Below are positions 17,502 to 26,420 of a stretch of DNA of 57,261 nt, piece by piece. The notes under the pieces are model-generated. The model worked only from the letters and a program-made list of their open reading frames with translations. It was not told where the DNA came from and searched no databases. The DNA is from Alistipes sp. GTDB lineage: Bacteria > Bacteroidota > Bacteroidia > Bacteroidales > Rikenellaceae. Numbering within the stretch: position 1 is the stretch's first letter; the number at the start of each line of letters is the position of its first letter. The stretch lies in assembly GCA_017629985.1 (NCBI GenBank), contig JAGBWD010000030.1, forward strand, positions 1-57,261. Reading direction: 5' to 3'. A program made the translations under genes and the position numbers.

Positions 17502-18098
17502 CTAAAATAGCTCTAGCTGCTCGGGGGCGCTGTTGAAGGTCAGACGATGATACGGCGTTAGTCCATGCTCGCGTATCGCAAGACGATGCTCGCGCGTGGG
17601 GTAACCCTTATTCTTCGCCCAGCCATACATCGGATACTCCTCTGCAAGACGCATCATATATTCGTCACGGTGGGTCTTGGCAAGCACTGATGCAGCAGCA
17701 ATATTTGCATACTTACCATCACCCTTGACTATGGTGCGCCAAGGTATAGAGAGGTCGGTGTGAAAGCGGTTACCATCTATTACGGCAAACTCTGGGGGTG
17801 TAGCAAGAGCCTTGAGCGAGATATTCATACCCTCTATCGAGGCATTTAGGATATTTATCTGGTCGATACGCTCGGGACTAACCTCGGCAACATACCACGC
17901 CACTGCCTCCTGCTCTATAATCTTGCGAAGCTCATCTCTGCGGCGCTCGGTCATCTGCTTTGAGTCATTCAAATAGGGATGGTAAAAATCAGATGGGAGT
18001 ATCACGGCTGCAGCAAATACCGCACCTGCAAGACATCCACGGCCAGCCTCATCACATCCAGCCTCTATAAGCTCTTTTTGGTAACTAACCTCCAACAT
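17502..18098 (-). CDS. rnhB: Ribonuclease HII
   Basis: Cuts the RNA strand of RNA-DNA hybrids and single ribonucleotides in DNA. At 198 residues it is a normal length. The metal site is visible: Asp16-Glu17 in CDEAGRGCLAGAVFAAAVIL, the Asp in FAVIDGNRF (about 105), and the Asp in KGDGKYANIAAASVLAKTHRD (about 124). It starts 9 bases after the stop of the nucleotidase gene and is probably its operon partner. Only a weak 6-bp hairpin (about 17498-17514) separates it from the convergent GH20 gene. Confidence 0.95.
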   Translation of the reverse strand: MLEVSYQKELIEAGCDEAGRGCLAGAVFAAAVILPSDFYHPYLNDSKQMTERRRDELRKIIEQEAVAWYVAEVSPERIDQINILNASIEGMNISLKALATPPEFAVIDGNRFHTDLSIPWRTIVKGDGKYANIAAASVLAKTHRDEYMMRLAEEYPMYGWAKNKGYPTREHRLAIREHGLTPYHRLTFNSAPEQLELF

Positions 18099-18107
18099 AG
18101 CGAAACG

Positions 18108-19574
18108 TTATTTATGAATCTCCCTTTGACGGCACTCGTTATTAGGCACAAAACCCTCCGTGCCAAAGGAGCGAAGATGGTGTAACATTGCCTCACGCAC
18201 GGCAACTCCCGTGGGTCGTAACTGACGCGCCACAACAGCACTATCAATGTAGTTATCAGCAATATAATTACACATCGCAACTCGATACTCGCGCTCCTCC
18301 AGCTCAAATATAATATCCACAGCATCGGGGGCCTCGATAGGCTCATCACCAAGAAGTATGGTATATGAAGCATCGGAGCGGAAATAGGGGTAGTGCGACT
18401 CCTTATCGGGGCGCTCCGCATCTCCACTATTATACTTTGCAATTATAAAATCGCGCATCTGGTTGGGTGTTAGCACACCCACATAAATTGTCGAGTGGAA
18501 GGGGTCATTGTTGAGAACTTCAGCACGTTTTATATCACCCTCGGCAAAGCCATCGAGACGTATACCGCCATAGTGATAGAAGCTCACCTCGGGAGTAAAG
18601 CCATCTGCGTATGGATACTCTGCAAGGGAGGCTATGGTGAAATTTGCAACACCCTCTTTGGTCGCTGCAGCGACAGCCACACCCTCAACGACATTTAACC
18701 CTGGATCACTATTTTTAAGGGCCTCAACACGCTCCATTGTAGCACTTTCAACAGCCACATCACTCATATCAACCATGGTGTACTCTACGCTCAAAATCTC
18801 ACCGTCACAAACAGCGATATCTACCACCGTTGCATAGCGTATATTCTTGTTATTCTGCGTAATACGCACCCCATCAACCTCTCTATTTACTCTGTCGTGG
18901 CTATGTCCTCCTGCTATCCAGTGACATGCAGGGGAGCGCTTGGCAAGAAGCTCATCACTTTCGAGTCCCATGTGAGAAAGAAGCACCACGAAATCACACT
19001 CCGAAGCTATATCCTCACAAGCCTCGTATGCCGCAGCTATATCAGAGGTAAAACTGAAGTTTTGGTATGAGCTTTTGCCGCCCAACGGATATCCGCCATT
19101 AGAGGTATCCACCACCCCCACAAAGCCGATATCGAGGCCAGCAACCGATATTATTGTATAAGGCTCTATGGCTATCGTTCCATCCTTTGTCACCACATTT
19201 GCACACACCACCTCAAAGTCGGCAGCCTCAACCATGCCACGCAACGCCTCCGAGCCACGATCAAACTCATGATTTCCGAGTGTCACAACATCATAGCCCA
19301 CATCATTCATAAGTTCTATCATAGGCACTCCAGGCTCCAGAGAGTCATCCACATAGGCATTTCCCGATACCCTATCGCCCGAATCTACAACTACCACCTC
19401 ACCACGCTCCTCATACTCTGCAACAAGCGTTGCAAGGCGAGGCATAGCATCTATAGAGGCGTGCATATCGTTGGTTGAGATGATATAAATATGGTCTACG
19501 TCACCACCCGTTGAGCGACAACCAAGAAGTGCATAGAGGAGTATTATTGTTGAAAAAATTAGATATTTTCGCAT
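18108..19574 (-). CDS. 5'-nucleotidase / 2',3'-cyclic phosphodiesterase family lipoprotein
   Basis: A 488-residue exported metallophosphoesterase of the UshA/5'-nucleotidase family. The lipobox is ALLGC (Cys at about 19). The N-terminal metal-binding domain (about 28-270) shows STNDMHASIDAM, VVDSGDRVSGNAY, TLGNHEFDRGSEAL, LLSHMGLESDE and AGGHSHDRV, which give the two-metal ligands in order. The C-terminal domain (about 310-480) is the 5'-nucleotidase specificity domain, with VSFYHYGGIR and NNDPFHSTIYV. It probably releases nucleosides from nucleotides in the periplasm. It is divergent from the nucleoside kinase gene, which could use the product; that link is inference. Confidence 0.87.
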   Translation of the reverse strand: MRKYLIFSTIILLYALLGCRSTGGDVDHIYIISTNDMHASIDAMPRLATLVAEYEERGEVVVVDSGDRVSGNAYVDDSLEPGVPMIELMNDVGYDVVTLGNHEFDRGSEALRGMVEAADFEVVCANVVTKDGTIAIEPYTIISVAGLDIGFVGVVDTSNGGYPLGGKSSYQNFSFTSDIAAAYEACEDIASECDFVVLLSHMGLESDELLAKRSPACHWIAGGHSHDRVNREVDGVRITQNNKNIRYATVVDIAVCDGEILSVEYTMVDMSDVAVESATMERVEALKNSDPGLNVVEGVAVAAATKEGVANFTIASLAEYPYADGFTPEVSFYHYGGIRLDGFAEGDIKRAEVLNNDPFHSTIYVGVLTPNQMRDFIIAKYNSGDAERPDKESHYPYFRSDASYTILLGDEPIEAPDAVDIIFELEEREYRVAMCNYIADNYIDSAVVARQLRPTGVAVREAMLHHLRSFGTEGFVPNNECRQREIHK

Positions 19575-19595
19575 AAGTTGTTATGTTTTTCGTTA

Positions 19596-19603
19596 CAAAT
19601 TTA
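19596..19603 (-). promoter_or_regulatory. -7 box of the nucleotidase-rnhB operon
   Basis: TAAATTTG on the minus strand, 22 bases before the ATG at 19574. No clear -33 element. The divergent kinase gene has only a near match (TATCTTTA at 19615-19622). Confidence 0.5.
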
Positions 19604-19651
19604 CAAAAAATTACTATCTTTACACACCATTAATTTAAAAATATAGTAGAT

Positions 19652-21322
19652 ATGGCGCACACTATAGAACTTCGACTACTCAACAACTCATCACAACTGA
19701 ATGTTGAAGTAGGCAGCTCCCTGATGGAGGTTTTACAAAATAGTACTCTTGAGCAGCCATATCCATTTATTGCCGCGAGGGTGAATAACGTCTATAAGGG
19801 TCTGGGCTATCGCATCTACAAACCTGTCACTGTGGAGTATTTCGACCTGCGCGACTTTGAGGGTTATCGCGTATACCAGCGTACGCTCTCCTTTGTGTTG
19901 CAGAAAGCCTCTCATGATATATTCCCCGAGCGCAAGTTACGCATACGCCACTCTCTAGGCAACGGTTTCTACGCCGAGTATGAAGACCGAAAGCCTTTGT
20001 GCTACGAGGATGCCACACTCCTAAAACTACGCATGGAGGCCATTGTAGCAGAAAATATACCTATATCACACAGCAGACGTCTTGCCGAGGAGGTTGTGGC
20101 AGAGTACAAAGAGTATGGCTTTGATGACCGCATCGAACTACTCGACACACGCCCTCACCTATATCGCACGGTGAACCACCTTGGCGATATGCCTGGCTAC
20201 TTCTACGGAGTGCTAGCACCATCTACAGGGTATGTAAAGCGCTTCGATATTATACCCTACTACAACGGCTTTTACGTAGCTATCCCTGCTCGCACAAATC
20301 CCGAGGAGCTGACAACAATTATCCACCACGATAAGATGTTTGACATCTTCCACGAGTATCAGCAGTGGATAGATATCATGGGAGTACCTACGATTGGTGA
20401 CCTCAATCGCCGCGTGCTTGAGGGTGACGCCTCGGAGCTTATCAAGATTGCCGAAGCATTCCACGAACTAAAGATAGCAAGCATCGCCCGCTCCATTGCC
20501 GAGGCAAACTCCGAGCGTGGAGTACGCATGGTTCTCATATCGGGACCATCGTCTAGTGGCAAAACCACATTCTCGAAGCGTATAGGTGTGCAGCTCCGTG
20601 TTCGTGGCTACGACCCTGTGCTTATAGCCCTTGACGACTACTTTGTAGACCGCGATAAGACCCCTCTCGATGAGAGTGGAAAACCCGACTTTGAGGCTCT
20701 AGAGGCTATAGACCTAGTAACACTTAACGACCATCTAAAGCGTCTCACAGCTGGCGAGAGTGTCGAGATTCCACGTTACGACTTCATTACGGGTAAACGA
20801 CAGTGGCATGAGAAACCACTACAGCTCACCGACCGCTCGATACTTATCCTTGAGGGTATTCATGCTCTAAACCCACGCCTTACACAGAGCGTTCCCGATG
20901 GTCAGAAGTTTAAGATTTACATATCGTGCTTCACATCGGTATCCATGGATAACTCATCGCGTATACCTACAACGGATAACCGCCTGCTACGCCGCTCTAT
21001 CCGCGACAATGCCACACGTGGTCATAGCCTAATGCAAACATTTAGCATGTGGCCCTCGGTACGCCGTGGCGAGGAGAAGCATATATTCCCCTACCAGGAG
21101 AATGCAAACGTCATGTTTAACTCTTCGCTCTTCTACGAGATATCGGTGTTGAAGGCTATTGCCGAGCCACTCTTGCGCGAGGTGCCAGATACAGCACCCG
21201 AGCATGCCGAGGCGTGCCGCCTCCTAAAGCTACTAGAACATTTCGTGGCTATAGATCCCGATGAGATACCTCCAACATCGCTACTACGCGAGTTTATCGG
21301 AGGAAGCTCGTTTAAATATTAA
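19652..21322 (+). CDS. Nucleoside (uridine-type) kinase with N-terminal TGS/ThrRS-like domains
   Basis: A 556-residue fusion. Residues about 1-70 resemble a TGS domain, and about 70-270 resemble the editing-like second domain of threonyl-tRNA synthetase (HDIFPERKLRIRHSLGNGFY). Residues about 285-500 form a uridine-kinase/phosphoribulokinase-type P-loop domain: GPSSSGKTTFSKR with Gly298 and Lys304, then ALDDYFVDRDKTP, then ILEGIHALNP. This architecture is known in Bacteroidetes, Firmicutes and Thermotoga as 'nucleoside kinase'. It likely phosphorylates a nucleoside; the role of the ThrRS-like part is not known. It lies 46 bases upstream of gcvP in the same direction. Confidence 0.85.
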   Translation: MAHTIELRLLNNSSQLNVEVGSSLMEVLQNSTLEQPYPFIAARVNNVYKGLGYRIYKPVTVEYFDLRDFEGYRVYQRTLSFVLQKASHDIFPERKLRIRHSLGNGFYAEYEDRKPLCYEDATLLKLRMEAIVAENIPISHSRRLAEEVVAEYKEYGFDDRIELLDTRPHLYRTVNHLGDMPGYFYGVLAPSTGYVKRFDIIPYYNGFYVAIPARTNPEELTTIIHHDKMFDIFHEYQQWIDIMGVPTIGDLNRRVLEGDASELIKIAEAFHELKIASIARSIAEANSERGVRMVLISGPSSSGKTTFSKRIGVQLRVRGYDPVLIALDDYFVDRDKTPLDESGKPDFEALEAIDLVTLNDHLKRLTAGESVEIPRYDFITGKRQWHEKPLQLTDRSILILEGIHALNPRLTQSVPDGQKFKIYISCFTSVSMDNSSRIPTTDNRLLRRSIRDNATRGHSLMQTFSMWPSVRRGEEKHIFPYQENANVMFNSSLFYEISVLKAIAEPLLREVPDTAPEHAEACRLLKLLEHFVAIDPDEIPPTSLLREFIGGSSFKY

Positions 21323-21368
21323 CAATAATTATAATTACAAATACTAAAACTAAATAAACCTTTAAGAA

Positions 21369-24209
21369 ATGAAAATCTTTGATAGCTTTGTAGACCGCCA
21401 CACAGGTCTTAACTCAAAGGATGATTTGCAGCAGATGCTCTCAACTATTGGTGTAGCCTCTGTTGAGGAGTTGTTGCAGCAGGTTATCCCACAGAACATT
21501 CGTCTTAAGAAGGCTCTCGACCTACCAGAGGCTATGAGCGAGTATGAGTATGCTTGCCACATCGCAGATCTTGCAGCCAAGAACCGCACATATCGCTCAT
21601 TTATCGGTATGGGTTACTACCCTAACGTGGTGCCAGCTGTGGTAACACGCAACGTATTTGAGAATCCAGCATGGTATACCTCATATACTCCATATCAGGC
21701 CGAGATTTCACAGGGTCGTCTTGAGGCACTATTGAACTATCAGACTGCTATTCTCTCGCTTACAGGTATGGAGGTGGCTAACTGCTCACTCCTCGATGAG
21801 GCAACAGCAACAGCAGAGGCTATGCTTATGATGTATGCTTTGCGCTCTAGAGAGGCTGTAAAGCAGGGCCGTAACCAGCTCTTCGTAGATGAGAACATCT
21901 TCCCACAGACCTTCGATGTTCTTATCACCCGTTCGGAGCCTTTTGGCATTGAGATTATCCGCGATGACTTCTCGACATATCAGTTTACAGGTAAGGAGTT
22001 TGGTGCTATTCTTCAGTTCCCAGCCGCTAACGGTGAGGTTTGCAACTATGCAGACTTCGCAGCCAAGGCTCACGAGGCAGGTGTATTGGTAACTGCCGTT
22101 GCTGACCTTCTCTCATTGGCACTCTTTAAGTCTCCAGCAGATTGGGGTGCAGATATCGCAGTGGGAACTACACAGCGTCTTGGATGCCCTATGGGCTTTG
22201 GTGGCCCTTCAGCAGGTTACATGGCTACTCGCGATGCCTACAAGCGTAATATGCCTGGCCGTATCATCGGTGTCTCTGTAGACCGTCTAGGCAACAAGGC
22301 TCTCCGCATGTCATTGCAGATGCGCGAGCAGCATATCAAGCGTGAGAAGGCTACATCAAACATCTGTACAGCACAGGCATTGATGGCATCTATGGTAGGT
22401 TTCTACTGTATATATAATGGTAAGGAGGGTCTTCAGCGTGCTGCAATGGTGGCACACAGCGCTGCGGTGACTGTTAAGGAGGCTTTGGAGGCTATGGGTT
22501 ACAAGGTGCGCACCAAGGCTGTATTCGACACCCTTGAGGTGGAGGCCGAGGCTTCTGTAATTCAGGATATCGCCCTAGCACGCGAGATAAACATGTACTA
22601 CCCTAATGACGAGGCTGTACGTATCGCCTTTGATGAGGTTACTACAGATGCAGAGCTTCAGACCATCGTAGATATCTTTGCCGAGGCTCGTGGCAAGAAG
22701 GCAAAGGCTGTAAAGCGTGTTGAGGAGGCTGCTATAGCAGCAGAGGTGAAGCGTGAGAGCGACTTCTTCACCGAGCAGATCTTCAACGCATACCGCACCG
22801 AGACCGAGATGATGCGATATATCAAGCGCCTTGAGTTGCGCGACATCTCACTCATGAACTCTATGATATCTCTCGGTTCATGTACCATGAAGCTCAACGC
22901 TGCGCAGCTCATGCAGCCACTTTCATTGGCAGGCTTCCAGAATATACACCCATTTGCTCCAGAGGATCAGGCAGAGGGATACCGCGAGCTTATCACAAAC
23001 CTCGAGAGCTACCTCGCAACAATCACCGGCTTTGCAGGATGTACCGTGCAGCCAAACTCTGGTGCTGCAGGAGAGTATGCAGGTCTTATGATTATCCGTG
23101 CTTATCACCAGAGCCGCGGTCAGGGATATCGTAACATCATCCTCATCCCATCATCTGCACATGGCACTAACCCTGCTTCAGCAGCTATGGCAGGTATGAA
23201 GATTGTCACAGTGGCTTGTGACCAGAATGGTAATATCGATGTGGAGGATCTCAAGAAGAAGGCCGAGGAGCATGCTTCAGAGTTGTGCGGTTTGATGGTT
23301 ACATACCCATCTACACATGGCGTATTTGAGAGCCGCATCCGCGACATCGTTGATGCTGTTCACGATGCTGGTGGCCAGGTATATATGGATGGTGCAAACA
23401 TGAACGCACAGGTGGGTCTTACAAATCCTGGATATATTGGTGCTGACGTATGTCACCTCAACCTCCACAAGACCTTTGCAATGCCTCACGGTGGCGGTGG
23501 CCCTGGTGTAGGCCCTGTATGTGTTGCCGAGCATCTTGTGAAGTTCCTGCCAACACACTCATTGATGGAGACAGGTGGTGAGGAGGGTATCACAGCTGTA
23601 GCATCTTCACCATGGGGTTCAGCAATGTTGTTGCCTATCACCTACGGTTATATCCGTATGCTTGGCTTCGAGGGCTTGCGCCGCTCTACAGAGATGGCTA
23701 TTGTAAATGCTAACTACATGTCTTCAGCGTTGAAGGATGAGTATAAGACATACTACTCTGGTGAGACTGGCCGCGTAGGTCATGAGATGATTCTCGACCT
23801 CACACGTTTCAAGCACGACTACAATATCGACTGTGGTGATATCGCACACCGCCTTATGGACTACGGCTACCACGCTCCTACGCTCTCATTCCCTGTTCAC
23901 GAGACATTGATGGTGGAGCCTACAGAGTCAGAGTCAAAGGCCGAGATGGATCGCTTCATAGAGTCACTCATTCAGATTAAGCGTGAGTGCGAGGCGGCAG
24001 CGGCAGCAGGCAATGCTGACAACGTAGTAGTAAACGCTCCTCATACAGCTATGGAGCTTGCTGGAGAGTGGTCACACCCATACTCACGTCAGGAGGCAGC
24101 ATTCCCACTAGCTTGGGTGGCAGAGGGCAAGTTCTTCCCATACGTAACCAAGATTGACAATGGCTATGGTGACCGTAACCTAGTATGCCGTTGCATGGAT
24201 TGGAAGTAA
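21369..24209 (+). CDS. gcvP: Glycine dehydrogenase (decarboxylating), P protein
   Basis: The P protein of the glycine cleavage system. It decarboxylates glycine and passes the aminomethyl group to lipoyl-H protein. It is 946 residues long, the single-chain form with both homologous halves. The PLP lysine is Lys701 in HLNLHKTFAMPHGGGGPGVG; the glycine-rich loop next to it is intact. The N-terminal half has GMGYYPNVVPAVVTRNVFEN and YTPYQAEISQGRLEALLNYQ, and the middle has SMISLGSCTMKLNAAQLM. It is probably co-transcribed with the nucleoside kinase. gcvT is at the left end of the window on the other strand; no gcvH or lpd is present here. Confidence 0.97.
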   Translation: MKIFDSFVDRHTGLNSKDDLQQMLSTIGVASVEELLQQVIPQNIRLKKALDLPEAMSEYEYACHIADLAAKNRTYRSFIGMGYYPNVVPAVVTRNVFENPAWYTSYTPYQAEISQGRLEALLNYQTAILSLTGMEVANCSLLDEATATAEAMLMMYALRSREAVKQGRNQLFVDENIFPQTFDVLITRSEPFGIEIIRDDFSTYQFTGKEFGAILQFPAANGEVCNYADFAAKAHEAGVLVTAVADLLSLALFKSPADWGADIAVGTTQRLGCPMGFGGPSAGYMATRDAYKRNMPGRIIGVSVDRLGNKALRMSLQMREQHIKREKATSNICTAQALMASMVGFYCIYNGKEGLQRAAMVAHSAAVTVKEALEAMGYKVRTKAVFDTLEVEAEASVIQDIALAREINMYYPNDEAVRIAFDEVTTDAELQTIVDIFAEARGKKAKAVKRVEEAAIAAEVKRESDFFTEQIFNAYRTETEMMRYIKRLELRDISLMNSMISLGSCTMKLNAAQLMQPLSLAGFQNIHPFAPEDQAEGYRELITNLESYLATITGFAGCTVQPNSGAAGEYAGLMIIRAYHQSRGQGYRNIILIPSSAHGTNPASAAMAGMKIVTVACDQNGNIDVEDLKKKAEEHASELCGLMVTYPSTHGVFESRIRDIVDAVHDAGGQVYMDGANMNAQVGLTNPGYIGADVCHLNLHKTFAMPHGGGGPGVGPVCVAEHLVKFLPTHSLMETGGEEGITAVASSPWGSAMLLPITYGYIRMLGFEGLRRSTEMAIVNANYMSSALKDEYKTYYSGETGRVGHEMILDLTRFKHDYNIDCGDIAHRLMDYGYHAPTLSFPVHETLMVEPTESESKAEMDRFIESLIQIKRECEAAAAAGNADNVVVNAPHTAMELAGEWSHPYSRQEAAFPLAWVAEGKFFPYVTKIDNGYGDRNLVCRCMDWK

Positions 24210-24242
24210 TCTTCGGATAGCTACAGACTCGTAGCTTAAACA

Positions 24243-24282
24243 AAATATAGCCTGTTCAACGCTTGTTGAACAGGCTATATTT
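24243..24282. terminator. Bidirectional terminator between gcvP and the acyl-CoA synthetase gene
   Basis: A perfect 18-bp stem (24243-24260 with 24265-24282) with a 4-nt loop. The outer end is AT-rich, so a U-run is produced on either strand. It sits between convergent genes. Confidence 0.93.
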
Positions 24283-24308
24283 ATTAGCATTTACCTTGTA
24301 CGTGGCGA

Positions 24309-26222
24309 CTATCCTAGCAACTGCTTCAAAGCCTCGATGTTGCGAGCATTGTCGATAGCCTTACCCTCTGGGGTGTAGGCGTTAGCAATAGCATCTGCAA
24401 AGTGCTTCTCCACCTTGTTACGCACCACCTTCATAGTACTATTTACTAGGCCATTCTGCTCTGTAAAGGCCTCGTTTGCAAGCGCAATAACTGCAGGAAC
24501 CCAACGCTCGGGGAACTCATCGGCAAAGGCACCACCACGGCGATACTTTGCAATCTCCTCGCCAATGATTGCTGCGGCACGCTTATAACGCTCCTCACCC
24601 TTTACACCCTCCTCATCGAGCTTACGGTTAAGAGCCTCCTTCGAGCCTACGGCCAATGCTATGGTATATGGATTCTGGTTGTTATATACGATAACCTGGT
24701 CGATATATGGTGACTTATCAACGATAGCCTCCTCCATACCCTCTGGGCTATACTTCTCGCCATCTGAAGAGATTAGCAAGCTCTTGAAACGTCCCAAGAC
24801 ATAGAGGAAATTATCCTTACCCATATATCCCATATCGCCTGTATGCAACCAACCATTACGAACAGTATCTGCTGTAGAGTCTGGATTCTTCCAATATCCA
24901 GCCATCACATTCTCACCCTTGATGACAATCTCACCCTTCTGCCCTACGGGCAACTCACGACCCTCATCATCCAAAATCTTAATCTCTAGAGGCTGAACCA
25001 AGCGTCCAGAGGAGCCAAAGCGATGGTTACCCTTCGATGGCGCATTGGTAGAGATAACTGGTGTAGCCTCCGAAAGACCATAACCCTGGAACATAGGAAT
25101 ACCTATGGCGTAGAAGAAGCGCTGTAGCTCACTATCGAGGAGCGCACCACCACCAATAAAGAACTGCAACTCACCACCAAAGGCCTCGCGAACCTTCGAG
25201 TAGAGAATCTTATCGAAGAGCATCACCGCAGGCTTCAAGAGACAACGCCAACCACGACCCTTGGTATATCCATCTGCCTGGTAGGCATAAGAGGTCTTGA
25301 GGGCTAGGTTAAAGAGACGCTCTGTGGTCTTACCCTTCTTACGTATTGAGGTCTCGATGCTCTTGCGGAAGTTCTTGGCAAGGGCAGGTACAGACAACAA
25401 GAAGTGAGGACGCACCTCCTTGATATTGAGAGGAATATTCTTCAACGTCTCCATAGGTGTACGGCCCACCTCGGTAGTAGCTACCGAAGCACCACATGCA
25501 ATCATGATGTAGAAGCCTACAACATGTGCAAAGCAGTGGTCTAGAGGTAGGATGATTAGCGTACGCCAAGACGGAGGGATAGAGACAACCGACAACGCCT
25601 GCTCAACATTTGCAGTATAGTTGCGATGGGTAAGCACCACACCCTTTGGGTCGGCAGTTGTACCCGAGGTGTAGGTAATAGTTGCGATATCATCATTCTG
25701 AATAGACTCGCCAATGGCTACAAATGACTCACGATTAGCCGCAAGATAGTCGGCACCACGCGCCTCAACATCGGCAAGCGATATCTCACCATCACGCAAA
25801 CCACCATCTACATCGCCCCACACCACAATATGCTTCATCTCGGGAAGCTCCGCGATGATATTACGAATCTTCTTAAGCTGATGATTTGAGACAAAGACGA
25901 GCTTGGCGTCAGAGTGTTTCAGACGGAAAGTAAGGTCATTAGCCTCCTCAAGTTTTATAGATAGAGGCACACTGATAGCTCCAGCATAGAGAAGTCCCAA
26001 CTCCGAGATAATCCAGTTGTTGCAACCCTCGGCAAGAATAGAGACACGGTCGCCACGCTCAATGCCTAGCGTCACAAGTCCTGCACCGATATTTAGCGCA
26101 CGAAGCTTTGTCTCGTTATATGTCATTGGCTCGAAAGCGCCATTGTGCTTCTCGAGAAGAAACTCCTTACTGCCATATTTAGCAACCGAGCCTTCAAAAA
26201 GGTCGATAATAGTACGTTTCAT
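24309..26222 (-). CDS. Long-chain fatty acid-CoA ligase (AMP-forming)
   Basis: Activates fatty acids to acyl-CoA through an acyl-adenylate. The ATG at 26222 (MKRTIIDLFEGSVAKYG) gives 637 residues; an earlier in-frame start at 26291 lies upstream of the -7 box and is rejected. Adenylation motifs are in order: ITYTSGTTADPKGVVLTHRN (P-loop), FQGYGLSEATPVIS, GWLHTGDMGYMGKDNF, and the C-terminal KFKSLLISSDGEKYSP-type hinge (here GRFKSLLISSDGEKYSP). Sections such as LPLDHCFAHVVGFY fit Bacteroidetes FadD-like ligases. It is a single gene. Chain-length preference cannot be read. Confidence 0.92.
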   Translation of the reverse strand: MKRTIIDLFEGSVAKYGSKEFLLEKHNGAFEPMTYNETKLRALNIGAGLVTLGIERGDRVSILAEGCNNWIISELGLLYAGAISVPLSIKLEEANDLTFRLKHSDAKLVFVSNHQLKKIRNIIAELPEMKHIVVWGDVDGGLRDGEISLADVEARGADYLAANRESFVAIGESIQNDDIATITYTSGTTADPKGVVLTHRNYTANVEQALSVVSIPPSWRTLIILPLDHCFAHVVGFYIMIACGASVATTEVGRTPMETLKNIPLNIKEVRPHFLLSVPALAKNFRKSIETSIRKKGKTTERLFNLALKTSYAYQADGYTKGRGWRCLLKPAVMLFDKILYSKVREAFGGELQFFIGGGALLDSELQRFFYAIGIPMFQGYGLSEATPVISTNAPSKGNHRFGSSGRLVQPLEIKILDDEGRELPVGQKGEIVIKGENVMAGYWKNPDSTADTVRNGWLHTGDMGYMGKDNFLYVLGRFKSLLISSDGEKYSPEGMEEAIVDKSPYIDQVIVYNNQNPYTIALAVGSKEALNRKLDEEGVKGEERYKRAAAIIGEEIAKYRRGGAFADEFPERWVPAVIALANEAFTEQNGLVNSTMKVVRNKVEKHFADAIANAYTPEGKAIDNARNIEALKQLLG

Positions 26223-26249
26223 AATCACATTTATTTGGTTTTCAGCGAG

Positions 26250-26257
26250 CAAAGGTA
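26250..26257 (-). promoter_or_regulatory. -7 box of the acyl-CoA ligase gene
   Basis: TACCTTTG on the minus strand, 27 bases before the ATG at 26222. The -33 region is not consensus. The box decides the start codon. Confidence 0.55.
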
Positions 26258-26363
26258 GTAATAAATTCGGAATCCTATACAATATATGCAAATTTATTCA
26301 GAATTCGCGGAATAGGCATATATAAATATAGGTGTAACATATCGCTATCCACAAAATAAAGAT

Positions 26364-26392
26364 ACCCACTTAGGAACATCTCCTAGGTGGGT
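26364..26392 (-). terminator. Terminator of the glucan synthase/phosphorylase gene
   Basis: A 12-bp stem with one wobble (acccacttagga 26364-26375 with tcctaggtgggt 26381-26392) lies just past the stop at 26421. T-rich sequence follows on the minus strand. Confidence 0.8.
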
Positions 26393-26420
26393 AATCTTCT
26401 AGAAATAATCTTGACGTATG

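Noticed and set aside
26223-26291. Upstream start for the acyl-CoA ligase
   Set aside because: The extra residues lie upstream of the -7 box at 26250-26257 and do not resemble the family start.
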